NCBI GenBank assembly: GCA_005406025.1
Contig: BGZK01000860.1
Coordinates: 186,001-250,000, forward strand
Origin: Eumeta japonica
Lineage: Eukaryota > Arthropoda > Insecta > Lepidoptera > Psychidae
DNA: 64,000 nucleotides
Reading direction: 5' to 3'
Of the stretch, positions 36,791 to 49,605 are shown one piece after another; positions within the stretch are counted from its first letter, which is position 1; each line of letters starts with the position of its first letter. Position numbers and translations under genes: made by a program. The notes beneath the pieces were generated by a model. The model worked only from the letters and a program-made list of their open reading frames with translations, ran no database searches and had not been told where the DNA came from.

Positions 36791-37969
36791 ACCGTTGTGG
36801 TATATTCTGACTATTATCCTGGATTTGATTTGAGCCTAGATCAAAGGAAATAAAAATCAAAATGTTTCTAAATATTGCCATTAACATATTTTAACACTAG
36901 AATACATTTTAGGATTTATTATATATCTTTTAAATTTTTATATTATTAGGATTTACTGTAGATTTATATGCAAAGATTACAATAATTAAAATGAGTCCAA
37001 GTGTCTGTACATTTAAGATTGCAATTTACATCGTTTTAAACTCTGCTATGTCTGATTATGAGAACAATAGACAAAATTCTTGGCATACAGAGCTCGCTAC
37101 CAGGCGAATTTTAGAGTTATACTTTGTAGTTACAAATTAATTAATGACATTTTTACCAGAAACATGAATCCTCGCTTGTGTATCCGACTGCAGAGTTTTT
37201 TACGCGTAGTGTAGCTGCATTTATTAATACGCATATGTGTAATCACACCTCGAAATTTTTTAGCACTTAATCGCACAAATATGTGTGGTCTGTAAGAAGC
37301 GATGGTTAGGCGGCTTCACCAGAGTATTTATTTGACATTTCATAAGAGATCTACGATCACCAGTGATCGATCTTAGGTTATCGATGATTCATGAGAGACT
37401 GTTAATCACTTACTAACTTCATCGCAAGAAAACTTAGAAAACTCTTAGAATTAAAAGTCAGCTGTGTGAGTTGACACGACATTGTTTAAATTACAAAATA
37501 TATAACTTAAATATTACAATAAATCTCATATGAAGAGTTAAAAGTAGTCCGTAATACATGATAGCGTTGAAAATATAACTTAATAGCGAATAAATATTTT
37601 TTGTGCTTCAAAAGCTGTAACAAATAAGGTTTCATATATTTAGCTAATTAACGTAGAAATACAAATTTACTATAGGTATATTTAATACTTAACAATACCG
37701 CTTATATTAAAAAAAAAAATAGCAGAAACGTCCTATATTATAAATCTGTTCTTGTACTTTATAATTTAAAGTCCAGTAACTTTTACTAAAGTTTCACCTC
37801 TGTCGTTGATATACCATTTATGTAGAATAAAGTTTTGAGAAACAAACAAGTGAAAACGAGACTAAGTTTTATCGGTATACTCTTAGCTCTATGTAATTTA
37901 TATAATAAAACCAATACCATTGTGTCAAAGGCCTTATACTTACAAAGACAGTTGATAGATATTTTATTA
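36791..37969. other. AT-rich non-coding stretch
   Basis: Nothing is recognised beyond short inverted words such as gatcaccagtgatc (37356-37369). Confidence 0.45.
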
Positions 37970-38110
37970 TTGAGCGCGAGAGGTCGCGCTCGGGGAATTA
38001 ATCCCACAAGCCGCGCGAAGACTGACGCAGCCACGATGATTAGCGACGTGCTTCGCGTCCCTATTCGCCGATTTTGCGACAATAAATATTTGAACGCGTT
38101 TAAGTGTGAC
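37970..38110. promoter_or_regulatory. GC-richer patch with 8-bp hairpin, candidate conserved element
   Basis: gagcgcga/tcgcgctc (37972-37979, 37984-37991) form a short stem, followed by ggaattaatccc (a K50-homeodomain-like taatcc word) and cgatgattagcgacg. Frames on both strands (110 codons minus, 100 plus) cross it, so neither supports a coding strand. Confidence 0.3.
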
Positions 38111-40129
38111 CGTATCACGTTCTCTAATGATCAATAATAATAATAATTAAGTAAAAGAACCGTATGTCGTACAAGAATCTTAAGTTCGATCTTCCATCGG
38201 TTAAGCATATATGTTAAAAGCTTTTAAACGGGTAGACTGAGTCTTAAAATGTGTTGCCTTATGCGTTCTCTCAGTACACATTTGTACTGTTGTTGTATAT
38301 GGTTTTTATACATAATATTGTATGACGGGTGTTATCTTGTTAGGGTTACCATAGTTCAATGCTAGTATAACATATATGATGGAACAGATGGTGCATCTTT
38401 CTGCAAATTTTCATATTCTCCTTCTTTTTCGTCTTCTGGACGAGCATTTCATGGGGTTTTTTCTGTATTATTTTATATTATTAAGAAGCAAGTTTTCAAT
38501 GATGTATTTTTGTTATAGTTACTTTGGCAAAGTTATTCTAAAAAATGAGGCGATTATGAATATTTGCGAAAAGATGCATGATCGATTCTATCCTCTATAT
38601 ATAGAGACAGAGATATCAAATGTTGCTTGTGTTGGAGGCATTTTCTTACAATATTTGTTTTTTAAGCAATCAAATTATGTGTAGTAGGACAAAAATATTT
38701 GCACTGATATGCTTCATTTTATTTACCCCTTCTTTTTTTCCATTACATTGTTTATTTAACTTCTTGCTTCATTTATTTACTTATCATCATTTTTATGCCT
38801 GACTAGCCGATTTTTAAAGTTACAATCTGTCAAGCAAATATCCGCTTCGTCGTTGCGAAGTTATCGTGCCGTGCTCCTGATTCTGTGCTCGGATGAAACG
38901 GTTTACGTTCATTTCGCAAGGCGACAGGCGAGTTTCTTTTGAAACACTTAAATAACATTATCGAGGGACCCGCAAATTCGGTTATTTAAATTAGTACGTC
39001 CCAATGTTGTTCTACTTCTCTTTGTTTTTTTTTACTCTGTTTTTTCACTAATTTGGCAGATTTTTTTTATTGGTGTACGCTAAAAAAATGATATATTTTT
39101 ATTACAGTTCCTTTTACAATCTTTTGTAGTCAATTCCGCTGTAATAGGGCACGAACTCTTTCTAAGGAGTAGGTGTTACACTGTAGTCAAATAAGTGTAG
39201 AAAATTAATAATCGTTTAAAGATATTACTTAAACATTTAAAACATGCAGGTTTCTCCACAATATTTTCCTTTATTGCTTGAAGCATCTGCAAGCAATCTG
39301 GTGAGAAAAATACTTTTTTTTACTTAGCGTTGATAAAATTCAGCTAGTCTGAGTCTCAAAATACTAGACTAATTCAAATTTCGTGTGGATATAATAAAAC
39401 CACTCTTTTATAGCACAATTTGGCGGAATAGCGATAGCAATGTGTGCCAATCAACAGCGTCATTCAGTTGTGACTGGTTTGATACTCTGTGCTCGTCAGT
39501 CTGTCTGCCCGGTGTGATAATTTACGTATTGTTATAATCAAATTTAGTAGCAGAATATCGATGAACTGTCATTTGTAATGTTAAATAAATTAAAGATTAT
39601 CTAGTAAATAAATAATTAAAATATTTTAAAATATTCTTCCTAGGTATTTATTAATGTAAGAATCCACACTATTAGACAAATAAGTCAAATTCACTGATAT
39701 ATAGCTAAATAAAAAATACAATTATGCTGTGTAAAAGCGCGCCAGCTTGAAATTGTCATCTGAATTGTATCACAGCATTCGAATGATAAGTCGTTTGTCA
39801 AGGCAACGCCTTTACGTGAACTCACATTTGAAATAAATATTTTTTTCTAAACAGTGCATTAATACCATATCTGGATATATTTGATAATTGACCTAAATGC
39901 GACATCACAGTTTGTTGAAATACAGTTTTGAATTGACCCATACTATTTTATATTACATACAACTATATTCATTATAAGTTATTAAATTAATGTATGCGAG
40001 TTTGCTACTACTAGATACAGATAAAAATTAAACAACTTCAAATACTAAAAAAAATACCTAAATTACCTAAAAAGCGCTATCTGCGCAATATTAATAAAGA
40101 ATATTATTGTTTGTTATTACAGAAACATT
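38111..40129. other. AT-rich non-coding stretch
   Basis: A slightly GC-richer piece lies at 38840-38960. Frames of 60-102 codons (38376-38802) are unrecognised. No transposon is identified. Confidence 0.4.
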
Positions 40130-40330
40130 TTTCAGTGACTGCCCGGCGGAGCACGATGTGGCGCGGTGCGACCGCGTCGCACCTAACTTTTAATTAAAAC
40201 TATGGATTTAATTCACAAAATCTATGCGGGACCCGGCTTAAAACGCCCGGCGACGCCGCGCCAGGATTACGGCTCCGTGATATACGGCCGACCTTTGTCC
40301 AGCGCTTTTATTAGAATTTAGATCTGCGAA
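40130..40330. promoter_or_regulatory. GC-rich patch, candidate conserved element or terminal exon
   Basis: The AT-rich flank ends in acatttttcag, an acceptable splice acceptor, followed by a GC-rich run whose frame reads DCPAEHDVARCDRVAPNF and then stops at TAA (about 40190-40192). A second GC-rich block (gggacccggcttaaaacgcccggcg) follows at 40229-40255. It could be the last exon of a plus-strand gene or a regulatory element. I do not recognise the peptide. Confidence 0.25.
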
Positions 40331-40799
40331 GTTATTCATCGTAAACTACCGAAAATAGACCAGGTAAGGAGGCCGCAATGGTCATAAAAGGGCTCTCGTC
40401 TTTCTATCGTGTGATATCAACCAATGTATTCGATTCGACATCTCTTTTCCCGCGTTGTTTGATTTAGACTTCTAATTTTTTTGGGAGTATAACAACGTCA
40501 CTGTAAAAAATATGTAAAGCTTCCATGCAAAAAGAAATATTTTTAGAATAACGAACATAGGACAAAACAGGAAGGTATTTTCCAATAGTATGAGTAATAA
40601 CACAACGATATCAGAGGATCACAAATTGGGTACTCAGATATTCGGGTAATCATTTAGGTAAATTCAATTTTAAATTTTTTTGGGCTGTAAATCAAGCCAA
40701 AATATTTCGCGATCGATACAAACTACGAAAATCAAGTACTTTATGTCAATAACTGTTTAACGTTATTCCCCCTTATAAAATTATAGTCTGTTCACCATA

Positions 40800-41110
40800 A
40801 ACAATTGACGGGCGGGGGCGGGCCGGAACAAACGCGGGAAAACGGGACACTCGGCGTGTGTCATCGAACGGCAGGTACTCGACGGAAAAAGAGTGTTCAC
40901 CCGGGCGAGGGAATTAACATAAAAACGTCCGATTACCCCAGTTTTCATATAAACTATAGTTTGCGGGAGTGCAAAACATATACTGTACCATTAGACATCA
41001 CACGCGGAGCGTCTCGGAATTTTGAGACGACGTGTCGCCTGCGTCAGGTGAATTCTCGAACAGCTGTCTGGGCGCGTACAGCGATTATAGAAATTCGAAG
41101 AAAGATGAAC
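40800..41110. promoter_or_regulatory. GC-rich patch with Sp1-like boxes; start of longest open frame
   Basis: ggcgggggcgggcc (40811-40824) looks like GC boxes. The longest open frame in the window (40805-41335 plus, 176 codons) begins here without a standard ATG; its first half is GC-rich and its second half (after about codon 100) is K-, N- and I-rich as translated AT-rich DNA would be. The halves therefore do not look like one protein. A promoter or first-exon region is possible. Confidence 0.3.
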
Positions 41111-41335
41111 TTTCTTTTCCAAATAAAAAATCAGTATAAAAAAAGTAAAAAACAAATGTCAACAAACTATTACAAAATAAATAAATTATTACAAAATGAA
41201 TTTAAAATATTATTGGCAATAAATAAAAAGCAAATAGTGTTACATAACAATAAGGCGTTTTATTTAATTGTACTGAAATTTATCTCAAAAACGTGCTTAG
41301 AAATTGTAATTGGGTTAACTTACATCCGAAAATAG

Positions 41336-42479
41336 TTTAAACGTGTGACTACAACATCGCATGCGGCTTACGAAAGCTATTAAAAAAGACTTTAATTCAT
41401 TCCTGTTTTAACATATCACGCGATATTTAGAGTTCAAATTGGATTTAACATGAAATTTTTCAAACATTTTTAAATACGTGATACCTGTAAAGGTTTAAAA
41501 TACTCGACATGTATGTTGTCGTATCAAACAGTATTAGCAGATATTGTGTTGAAATAGAAAGATTTAAAAAATAATCTAGTACCGTTAACTTATTGCCAAA
41601 CAAATACCAAGCTGTATATATATATAGTGGGCAAGTTTGTCTTAAAATTAAAATATATATAAATAATTATTGCACAATAAGTTTTATTTATTTAATTAAG
41701 TAGCTTGATTAAATCAGACTAATTGCATTTAATGTCGTGGTCTAATATAATAATCTTTCGTAACGAACGAAAATGAACGGGGCTGCATTTTTATATATTA
41801 TTCAATTTCATCTTGAGCAAAGATGTTTCAAATTACAGTATTCATAACGGTATACGAATAATGTTATTGAAAGGTTAAAATAAACATTATTATTATTCAT
41901 ACATGTCTCTTTTCAAAATATCAATATACAGCTTTATAACAAGTGAAGGTAAAGATGCATTTTTATTTTTTTTTAAGTTTCTGAAACTTCGCGAGCGCAA
42001 TCGGGTACGAAAAGTTTTAGTTTTAAAACTGAGCGCACTGCGTGTTTTGCTATTGTTCACTTACGAAACGGATTTTTATGAATTCATCATGATTTCTGTG
42101 CTAGATAAGTAGTACGAACATTTGAAGAATAGAAAAATCATCAGTATTTTAGAATATAAAACTCGGTGTCTCATTTTCCTTAATAAACTTTCATTTCCAT
42201 GCGAGAGATACCAGATTAGACTATTTTATTTTGTTTACAAATGTGCGTATCTCCTTTCACGACTGGTCTGTTGAGTGCCGTGTGCCCGAGGGTTTTGAGC
42301 GTGCCCGCAATGAAAGCATGTTATTGCCCTACCAATCATTACATGAGAACAAAAATGTGTTTTGGCATTATAATATTAACAATTGGAACGAAGTTCCTTA
42401 CGGCGGGCTTGGAGGAGATAGGGATTTTGCTGCGCGACCGAACTGAAAAAAATGTGATAGTAAAACCGTAAAAAAAGTC
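41336..42479. other. AT-rich stretch
   Basis: No gene is recognised. Two overlapping 71-76-codon frames at 42231-42471 use non-ATG starts and are in different frames, which argues against either being real. Confidence 0.4.
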
Positions 42480-42690
42480 CGTGGAATAAAACCGTTAAAT
42501 GAGACGTGCGCAGGCGCGACAGTCGTCTATTTTTAGATATGTCGTTATTTTACTGCGCGTTTATTGGCGCAAGGTGACGCGAGCTCGGCGAACGGCGAGC
42601 GCTGATTGGTGGATCACACCGGGCACGGCTGGCATGAGGCCACGCGACTTGTTTACGACTTCGCGCAATTACCGATAATCGGTCGGGGTT
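42480..42690. promoter_or_regulatory. GC-rich patch with inverted CCAAT box
   Basis: gacgcgagctcggcgaacggcgagcgctgattggtgg (42576-42612) combines GC-rich sequence with an inverted CCAAT box (attgg, 42605-42609), a combination common in TATA-less promoters. No exon is seen on either side. A promoter or regulatory element is suggested, not shown. Confidence 0.3.
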
Positions 42691-42907
42691 ATTTTCCATT
42701 AACTAACATATGTCGGTAAAATATAAGAAATAAATCATAATGATCGTAAATTTTTTCGAAAATAGAATTAACAATAAGAACAGAAAGTGAAGATGATTGA
42801 AGAACAGATAGTAAGGAGTAAATGTCATAATTCCACTACAACGATCACCAAACGATTTAAGTAGCATCTTATAATAAAACATATTCCTGTCATAACACTT
42901 AAAGTAC

Positions 42908-42909
<2 letters not shown>

Positions 42910-42960
<51 letters not shown>
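42910..42960. repeat. (TA)n microsatellite, about 50 bp
   Basis: An uninterrupted alternating TA tract of about 25 repeats. It abuts the dispersed-repeat-like sequence that follows. Confidence 0.97.
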
Positions 42961-42963
<3 letters not shown>

Positions 42964-43045
42964 TGCAAATTGTGTCGATTCTACATTAGCCGAAGGAATT
43001 TCGTTCCTACCTGGTGTCCCACGACACCACTCGTTTTTTTTTTAT
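42961..43045 (+). repeat. Probable lepidopteran repeat tail ('gaaggaatttcgttc ... ggtgtccc')
   Basis: gccgaaggaatttcgttcc, then tacctggtgtcccacgacacc and a T-run. I recall this phrase as a frequent moth and butterfly repeat. It contains two small stems (aggaa/ttcct, ggtgtc/gacacc). The family is not named. Confidence 0.5.
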
Positions 43046-45026
43046 ATTACGTAAATTCGTTGTAACTTCCTTTTTAATAGCGCCTTCTACGACTTTCTCG
43101 CATTCTTATCATTTATAGTTACTTATCGATTCAATCCAATTACAATAAGAAAAATCCAACCTAAATGTTGATCATAATTATTTAACTAAGGGGCCACTTT
43201 AATATCATTTACAACGAGACTGTTCTAAACTATCGATATTTCACTATGGAATAACCATTCAGTTGCACAACACAAATTAGTGCATCCCTTAATGGTGATG
43301 CCAGAACGTGTAGTACGAGGGGGGTATATTGACAAAACCGCATCCAAACTACCCAATAACCGTTGTCTTAGGTGTAATATATTTTATGGCTACTAAACCA
43401 TACTTAGGTAATGTTTATGTTACAATAATCCTCATATGAAACGGTTTACGAGGGTCTTTCTACAAACTTGATAGACGATAACGTTTACCTTAAATTATAC
43501 TTTTTGTTAACAAATACATATATACAGTTAAAAATTTAGTTTTTGAACATGCTATAGCGAATTTGACTATTACAACAAAATAATTTCACTATTATCTAAT
43601 ATCTATATTTTTTTCAAATCAATAAAAACTTAGATAAATTTTACAAATTCCTTAATTTGCTTTAATTAGTTGCTTAATTAATTCTTCAGCCAATTGATCA
43701 GTTTTTGTTGAATATAAAACTTCGAATGTAATTACCACGGTCGTATACTACGTTTTTTTTTATTAATCGATTTTATTTCTTAATCTAACTTTCAATTTCT
43801 ATACAATATATTCTACAAAATATTCATTAAAATATATAACATTTGTACAAAAGCACAAATAAATTTTCTTAAATATCGAAAAAAAATATATATAATAAAA
43901 ATTTTATAATAATATTTGGACCTTTATTTATACTTTTTCATTTTTTTTATATCAACTATTAAAACATGGCATTCGTTAAAATTAAGTTTTCAGTCATGAA
44001 TATTTTTTGATATATTTTAGAACTTCAAAACATACTTAAAAATATTTCAATGCATTTACGAAATTTAAATTCTAAAACTATACAATATAAATATATTCTT
44101 TTATGTACAGCTCTATATACAATTACACTCGCTTCTGAATTATTACCTTTTTCACGGTCGCTTTTCGTAACAATCTATTTTAAAACCAGTACAATGTGAA
44201 CAAGTATACACCCATTTAGGTTGTGGTTAATGGCTGGACTGAATTCTTCGCCAAACTTTATGAAAAGAAAATCGCTTGCAACACGTTTATCGGAAGTGCT
44301 TGTTAATAAATGAAACGTGGAGTAACGAATACAATATTCACACTGTCATAAATATGTTTTTTCGCTTTTATTTTAATTTCAAAATTCTCTATAGGATATT
44401 GTATTGCGAGTACATTAAACATATTTTTTTTTCATTATTTTGAATTCGCTTTATTTCTCATGTTCAACTAAAAAATCCATCTACTTCAAGTAAGAATATT
44501 ATATATTAATATTAGTTATTATTTTGAAGTAATCTTAGTACATGTATTCTCTATTTAAAAAGGAAATTTAAGTGTAGCTATCTTTTATAGATGTCTGTAA
44601 AACATCGAAAATAATGTATATGTTAACAACCAAGGTAATGTTTTAATATTGCAACTAGATGAAAAGCATTGACCTGTGATTTCATATTTCCGGTATTTTC
44701 ATAAAAAAAAAAATGTATATAAAAGTACATCGTTCTTTAACTATACAAAAATGATATTTTCTTTTTGTCTTTACACTGTTTTCACATTACGTCATTATAT
44801 AAAACAATAATTTCATTAATACTCATCAAGTAACCACCACGTCGTGCCTATGATAAACACTATTAGTTTTATATAATGTAATTTTATCCTTTAAAAACAC
44901 AAATTATTAGAAGAATACAATGATGTCAGTGTGCACACTTGTCTTATCCAATTCATAATTTAAGAGCATTACGTCTAGACTCCGATGTAATGAACACTGC
45001 GCCGCAATATTCTATACGTGTCTTCC
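43046..45026. other. Very AT-rich stretch
   Basis: No reading frame or repeat is recognised. If the small minus-strand frame at 45027-45098 were a last coding exon, this stretch would be its 3' untranslated region or downstream DNA; several minus-strand AATAAA words (tttatt on plus) occur, which is expected by chance at this composition. Confidence 0.4.
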
Positions 45027-45098
45027 TTATAGCACAGCTATTAAATAGCATTTCTTATTTCCACCACCGTATTCCTTAAGCTGCTGCACGGTGAGCAT
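45027..45098 (-). CDS. Possible short coding exon, unrecognised (very tentative)
   Basis: On the minus strand an ATG at 45098 opens MLTVQQLKEYGGGNKKCYLI and stops at TAA (45029-45027), 23 codons. The first 15 codons use CTC, ACC, GTG, CAG, CAG, CTT, AAG, GAA, TAC, unlike the surrounding AT-rich DNA. There is no clear splice acceptor before it. It may be a fragment of an exon or coincidence. Confidence 0.15.
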   Translation of the reverse strand: MLTVQQLKEYGGGNKKCYLIAVL

Positions 45099-46489
45099 AC
45101 GAGATTAGTGCTTTGAGAGTAATTCGCAATTAATAGTGCAAAATAGCTTTCAGTTTAATAGTTCTTTTGCCAATAAACATTTATGTTTTAGTGATTATGA
45201 TTAAGTTGAATATTTGAGCATAAAATTTTGTGTATATAGACCATACGCAAATTAATTACGTGACTTAATAATGCAATCTCCTAACTTAATTTAATATTAA
45301 TAATAACATACCTACATTATTATTTATCCCATATACGTTAGTTTGAAATTATAATCACTCAACACGAGTCTTACGATTTCTGTTATCCCATGTACATACA
45401 TAAATACATACATATGTTATATATATATATATATATATACGTAATAGATCTACCATCGATATTAGAAAAAATATTAATATATTTAGAAATTTTAGTCTAT
45501 TTTTCGACGAATAATCCTCTGATAACAACCATAATAATACCTTATTTATTAATAAGCTGCGGAAGGTAGACTGAATTCAAATTGAAATAGCTTCATTTCG
45601 TTGCTCTCTTGTAATTCGTCATTATATTTTATGAACTTACCACTCGTTTGATTGGCAATTACTGATTGTTTAAATGCTGGTCGTGCCTATGAATATTCGT
45701 CTTATGAACATCCGAAAATATTATAACATTCTTTTGTAGTAGTTTAGAAAGTACATTATTTGTGTAACGATATCTGCTACTACCTTCACCTTCTTAGCAG
45801 CTTCCAAGCCCCACAAACCGAATTACAGCGGAACCATAAAATTTGACCCAAGAGCAACAATAACAACTTATACCTGACATTACTATTTATTTTTTTGGAA
45901 GCCTAAAATTGAGCTTTTCATTGTTTCGTTTTTTGAAATTATGGTTTCCTAGAAGAATAACCATAGTTTTACAACAATATTAACGAAATTAATTGTAATT
46001 GCAAACATTTAGTATCAGAATTTGAAGTTCAAACTTTTCTTCAAAATCACTGGAGGAAAAAATAATATTCGATAAAAATAAGACTGACATTCATAATAAT
46101 ACTAAATTATTAAAGGAACTTAATAATATATTTCACACACGCATTTCATATTTATCGAGTAACGTTCTAAGGTCAAGTAAATTAAACAGACGAGCTGTTG
46201 CAGCAAGTAGCTTGAAAGAACATATGGCAAAATAAGGCTGGGCGAAGCTGGCACCATGCGTCAGCTGTTACTCGACGCCAGATCCAGCGCGCTCCTCTGA
46301 ATTAAACTAAAGTGTTTCTCTGAGGATTGAAGAAAAATAAACAAGAATTCCAAATATTCCTTCCTACATTTTTGACAAAAAAAAATATCTTTCAACCTAG
46401 AAAATACGTGACTGAGGCCGTTATAATTATTTATAAGAAATAGCGGGCATGTCAGTATTGTAACAATGTAATGAGATTGTCGCGTTTTA
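45099..46489. other. AT-rich stretch with short (TA)n
   Basis: A 22-bp TA tract at 45418-45439 and a small GC-richer piece (46225-46300: ggctgggcgaagctggc, ctcgacgccagatccagcgcgctc) are the only features. No gene is recognised. Confidence 0.45.
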
Positions 46490-46700
46490 TGGAGCCCTTT
46501 ATTGCGCGGCGATTGGTTGTTGAAACACTTTCACTTCGCAGTTGAACCGGGCCGCACGCGCTGTGCTAGCCCTTTGTTAGTCCGCAATCACTCATTAAAA
46601 AAATCACAGTTTTGTTTTGATTATTTCACAATTTTGTTGCGATATTAATTATTATATAAACACTCTTAGTGGCCATCTCGCACTTTGCCTGTGCGCGTTG
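46490..46700. promoter_or_regulatory. Patch with inverted CCAAT box and TATA-like word
   Basis: gcgcggcgattggttgttg (inverted CCAAT at 46512-46516) and gccgcacgcgctgtgctagcc are followed by tattatataaacactc (46650s). The order CCAAT then TATA would suit a plus-strand promoter, but the spacing (over 130 bp) is long and no exon is recognised downstream. Confidence 0.25.
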
Positions 46701-47649
46701 TTGTTTTGTCCGCGGTGTTGACGTACCATCGTCTTGCTTTGGATATCGAATAATTTATTAATGTCACATAGTTGTTTATCAATAAAAATGTAAAGAAGTT
46801 TAGTAATCTTTCATATAATGCAGTGTGTGTGATAGTGTGGTTATTTTCAATAAGCAACAAAGTCATGAACGTCTTGTAGACGAAGACGAATTATATGTCC
46901 CACGTTGTGTGTTATAAAACTATTGCGGATGATGAGTATTTGGCGACATCTGTTATCTTAAGACGTATAACTCAAATCCATATCAACAAACCTCACTCAA
47001 ATCATAGGCCGTCCCAAGAAGTAACGCGAGAGCGAGATGTATATTATTTTCTATGCAGAAACAGTATAACTTTCTTGCTCTTTCCACTCTTAAGATGGAA
47101 CTCGCACGTAAGTGTGCTTTATTAATACGAACCTCAGTGTCTAAAACATTGTGCGGTCTAATACGTCCCTCCGTGAATCGTTCTAGCAGACTTGTGTGCA
47201 TAGATATTATTTAACTACTGATTACGTGATAATACGGTCTGTCAAAAAAACGTGTTATATGGGTAATATAATTTACTTCAACATTTACACAAATCTCCGT
47301 GATCTAAATCGGGTTTCTACATTTAATGAGCGTATAACTTATGCCTGGAAAATTAAGCTCTGGAGTATAGAATTTGTTTTGCATTTCGCGAATCTCTAAC
47401 AATTAATGTTATATTGTTTAAAATTCATAATAGCGAAATTTTATACATGTGAGTAGCATAATATCATAGCGTCTTTTCTAAACGACGTCTTCCTTTTATA
47501 AATAAGGAAAATATTTGCCCTTTCCGAAAATAAATTTGTACACATACGCATACATACGTCCCATTTTCAACACGACATATTAATATCCTAGCGAGAATAA
47601 ACAACCTGAAATTTTAGCACGAAAACTGATACGAATTTATGAAAATGCG
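46701..47649. other. Unassigned stretch
   Basis: Overlapping frames on both strands (46666-46866 minus, 46895-47125 plus, 46983-47201 minus) match no family. No repeat is recognised. Confidence 0.4.
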
Positions 47650-47960
47650 CAAGTCAGCCAATCGACACCCGAGTCGACGACACCGAGGCGCGTCACCACC
47701 ATAATGATCTATAATAACAAGAAAAAAAAATAATATTCAGGCAACGAGAAATTTCTCGAGAAGATCGATCGACGCACGACTAAGTAATTACCCCCACCTG
47801 TTCCATGGAAATACATCCTAAAACAGAGCGAGGTGGAGCGGTAAACTCGTATCAACTTGATTACATTTTACTGGCGATGCCTTACGACTCGGCCTTGAAT
47901 AAGGGACAAAACTAATTCGTACCGCCGGCCCTATATCAATTTTGTTCGACCTTTCCCATT
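47650..47960. promoter_or_regulatory. GC-richer patch with palindrome, candidate conserved element
   Basis: It contains a direct CCAAT (47659-47663), gagtcgacgacaccgaggcgcgtc, and a 14-bp perfect palindrome cgagaaatttctcg (47745-47758), which resembles an inverted pair of heat-shock-element units (gaa/ttc). A 60-codon minus frame (47818-48000) is unrecognised. Confidence 0.3.
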
Positions 47961-48429
47961 CGATACACTTAGATAAAACAAATTTGACATGTTTTGGCAT
48001 TTGAGTCTAAATTAATCGAATGCATTCACGTATAAATTTAATTTAAAATTAAATATAAAATGCACACATTACTGGTTCTATTGAAAGTTTAAGATTAAAG
48101 GTTAAGAATTTGTAATTATAAAAATTGCTTAACTAAATGTATGAGCTTTACGACTGATGAATAATATGAAATATCTACATGTTATGTTATAATTAACTAT
48201 TTCAATGCACAATAATTGTTCTAAAAATATTGTAGATCTTGTTTAACCTGCACTAAATTTATAATTTAGTACAACTGATAGTAATACTATTATTAGTTAC
48301 TACTGAGTAACTGTAATATGTACTCGATCACTATATTTACAATCTAAATTTTAAATAATTTTTCAAATAAATATGTCAATTCGTTTATCGCTAGATTCTA
48401 TTAATATCCTATTTTGTCAATCTAATGAT

Positions 48430-48600
48430 CCAAAAATACACAGCCCGGAGGTAAATAAATAATTGCGTTGAACCAGTTGCTAAGAGTAGGGCGTGTATTG
48501 AGGGATTAAGTGGACTACATAAAAGACACCGGCGGCGCGGGCCGCACCTGTGACGCTCCCGGCCGATGCTAAACGCTCGTACTACGTTATACTATACATA
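48430..48600. promoter_or_regulatory. GC-rich patch with E-box, candidate conserved element
   Basis: accggcggcgcgggccgcacctgtgacgctcccggccg (48529-48566) stands out strongly and includes a cacctg E-box. No frame is recognised. Confidence 0.25.
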
Positions 48601-49139
48601 CATCATGAAGATGTTACTTGACGTGAAATAAGGCATAAATATGAGATCATGGTAATGCTTACTTGCAGTGCATCTTATATTTTACTAAAAATTGGGAAAT
48701 ACAATGTTAAATATATAAAAATTTAATGGCCAAAATTGTTATTATCTTGATTAGTGATTTGTTTATTTGGTATATAAGGGATTATATAAAATTATTTTAT
48801 TGATTAATCATCTATTTATTAAAACAAATTCGTTTTAAACGTTTATTTCCACATTTAAATATTATTATAATATACAACGGGAAGTCATTGCCCAAGCAGT
48901 AGAATTGTAGCTAATTATAATTATTATTGTGTAGTTTAATTTTTTACACAGAAAAAGGTACCTATAATGAAGTTACCAATATGACGTGCCTAAAATGTTC
49001 CTCTTTTAGTCATTCTATCTAAACGATAAATCAATGAAATGATTCATAGTATAATGACGTAGAGTATTATTTTTATTTATTAAGCTGTAAATTACAATAG
49101 ATGAATAAATTGAGGTGGCGGATCAACGTCGAATAGGTT
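48601..49139. other. AT-rich non-coding stretch
   Basis: Nothing is recognised. Confidence 0.5.
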
Positions 49140-49605
49140 TTTAGGGTTTTGTAACCAAAGGGTGTCAACGGAACCTTATTAATTTGCCTCCGCTATCCAT
49201 TTGTCAGTCTGCCTGTCTATGTACCTGTATGTCAACAAGCTGTATTTCTTGAACTATAATAAGAGACAGTTAAAATTTTCACAGAATGTTTATTTCTATT
49301 CCGTTATAACAACAAATAAAAAAATTAAATACAAAAATAGCAAGCCCCGCATATAAGAAACATTTTTTTTGTTGATTAAATTGTTCACATAGTGTTGCTA
49401 TAAAAACAAATAATAAAAATATTATAAAGTTAAAAATAAAAGAGGTCCCCATAGAAGAAACGAGTCTTTTTCAGCCTTTCCTATTTAATTTTAACTTTCG
49501 TTCTTGTTTTAATTAACTATTTTTAAAAAGTATGTGGTGTTCAATATTATAGGGTTGTACGCAACTCTCGATGTGCGAATCCGACACTACGTCGTTTTTT
49601 TTAGT
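49140..49605 (+). mobile_element. Second copy of the 'agggttccg' repeat (diverged)
   Basis: The left end is ttagggttttgtaaccaaag, then gtcaacggaaccttatt, catttgtcagtctgcctgtc and a long AT-rich body. The right end is gggttgtacgcaactctcg, then atgtgcgaatccgacac and a T-run. Length (about 465 bp) and order match the copy at 15525-16007. Confidence 0.65.

Noticed and set aside
37786..38137. Overlapping 100- and 110-codon frames on opposite strands
   Set aside because: Open frames on both strands over the same patch suggest composition, not coding; neither resembles a known protein.
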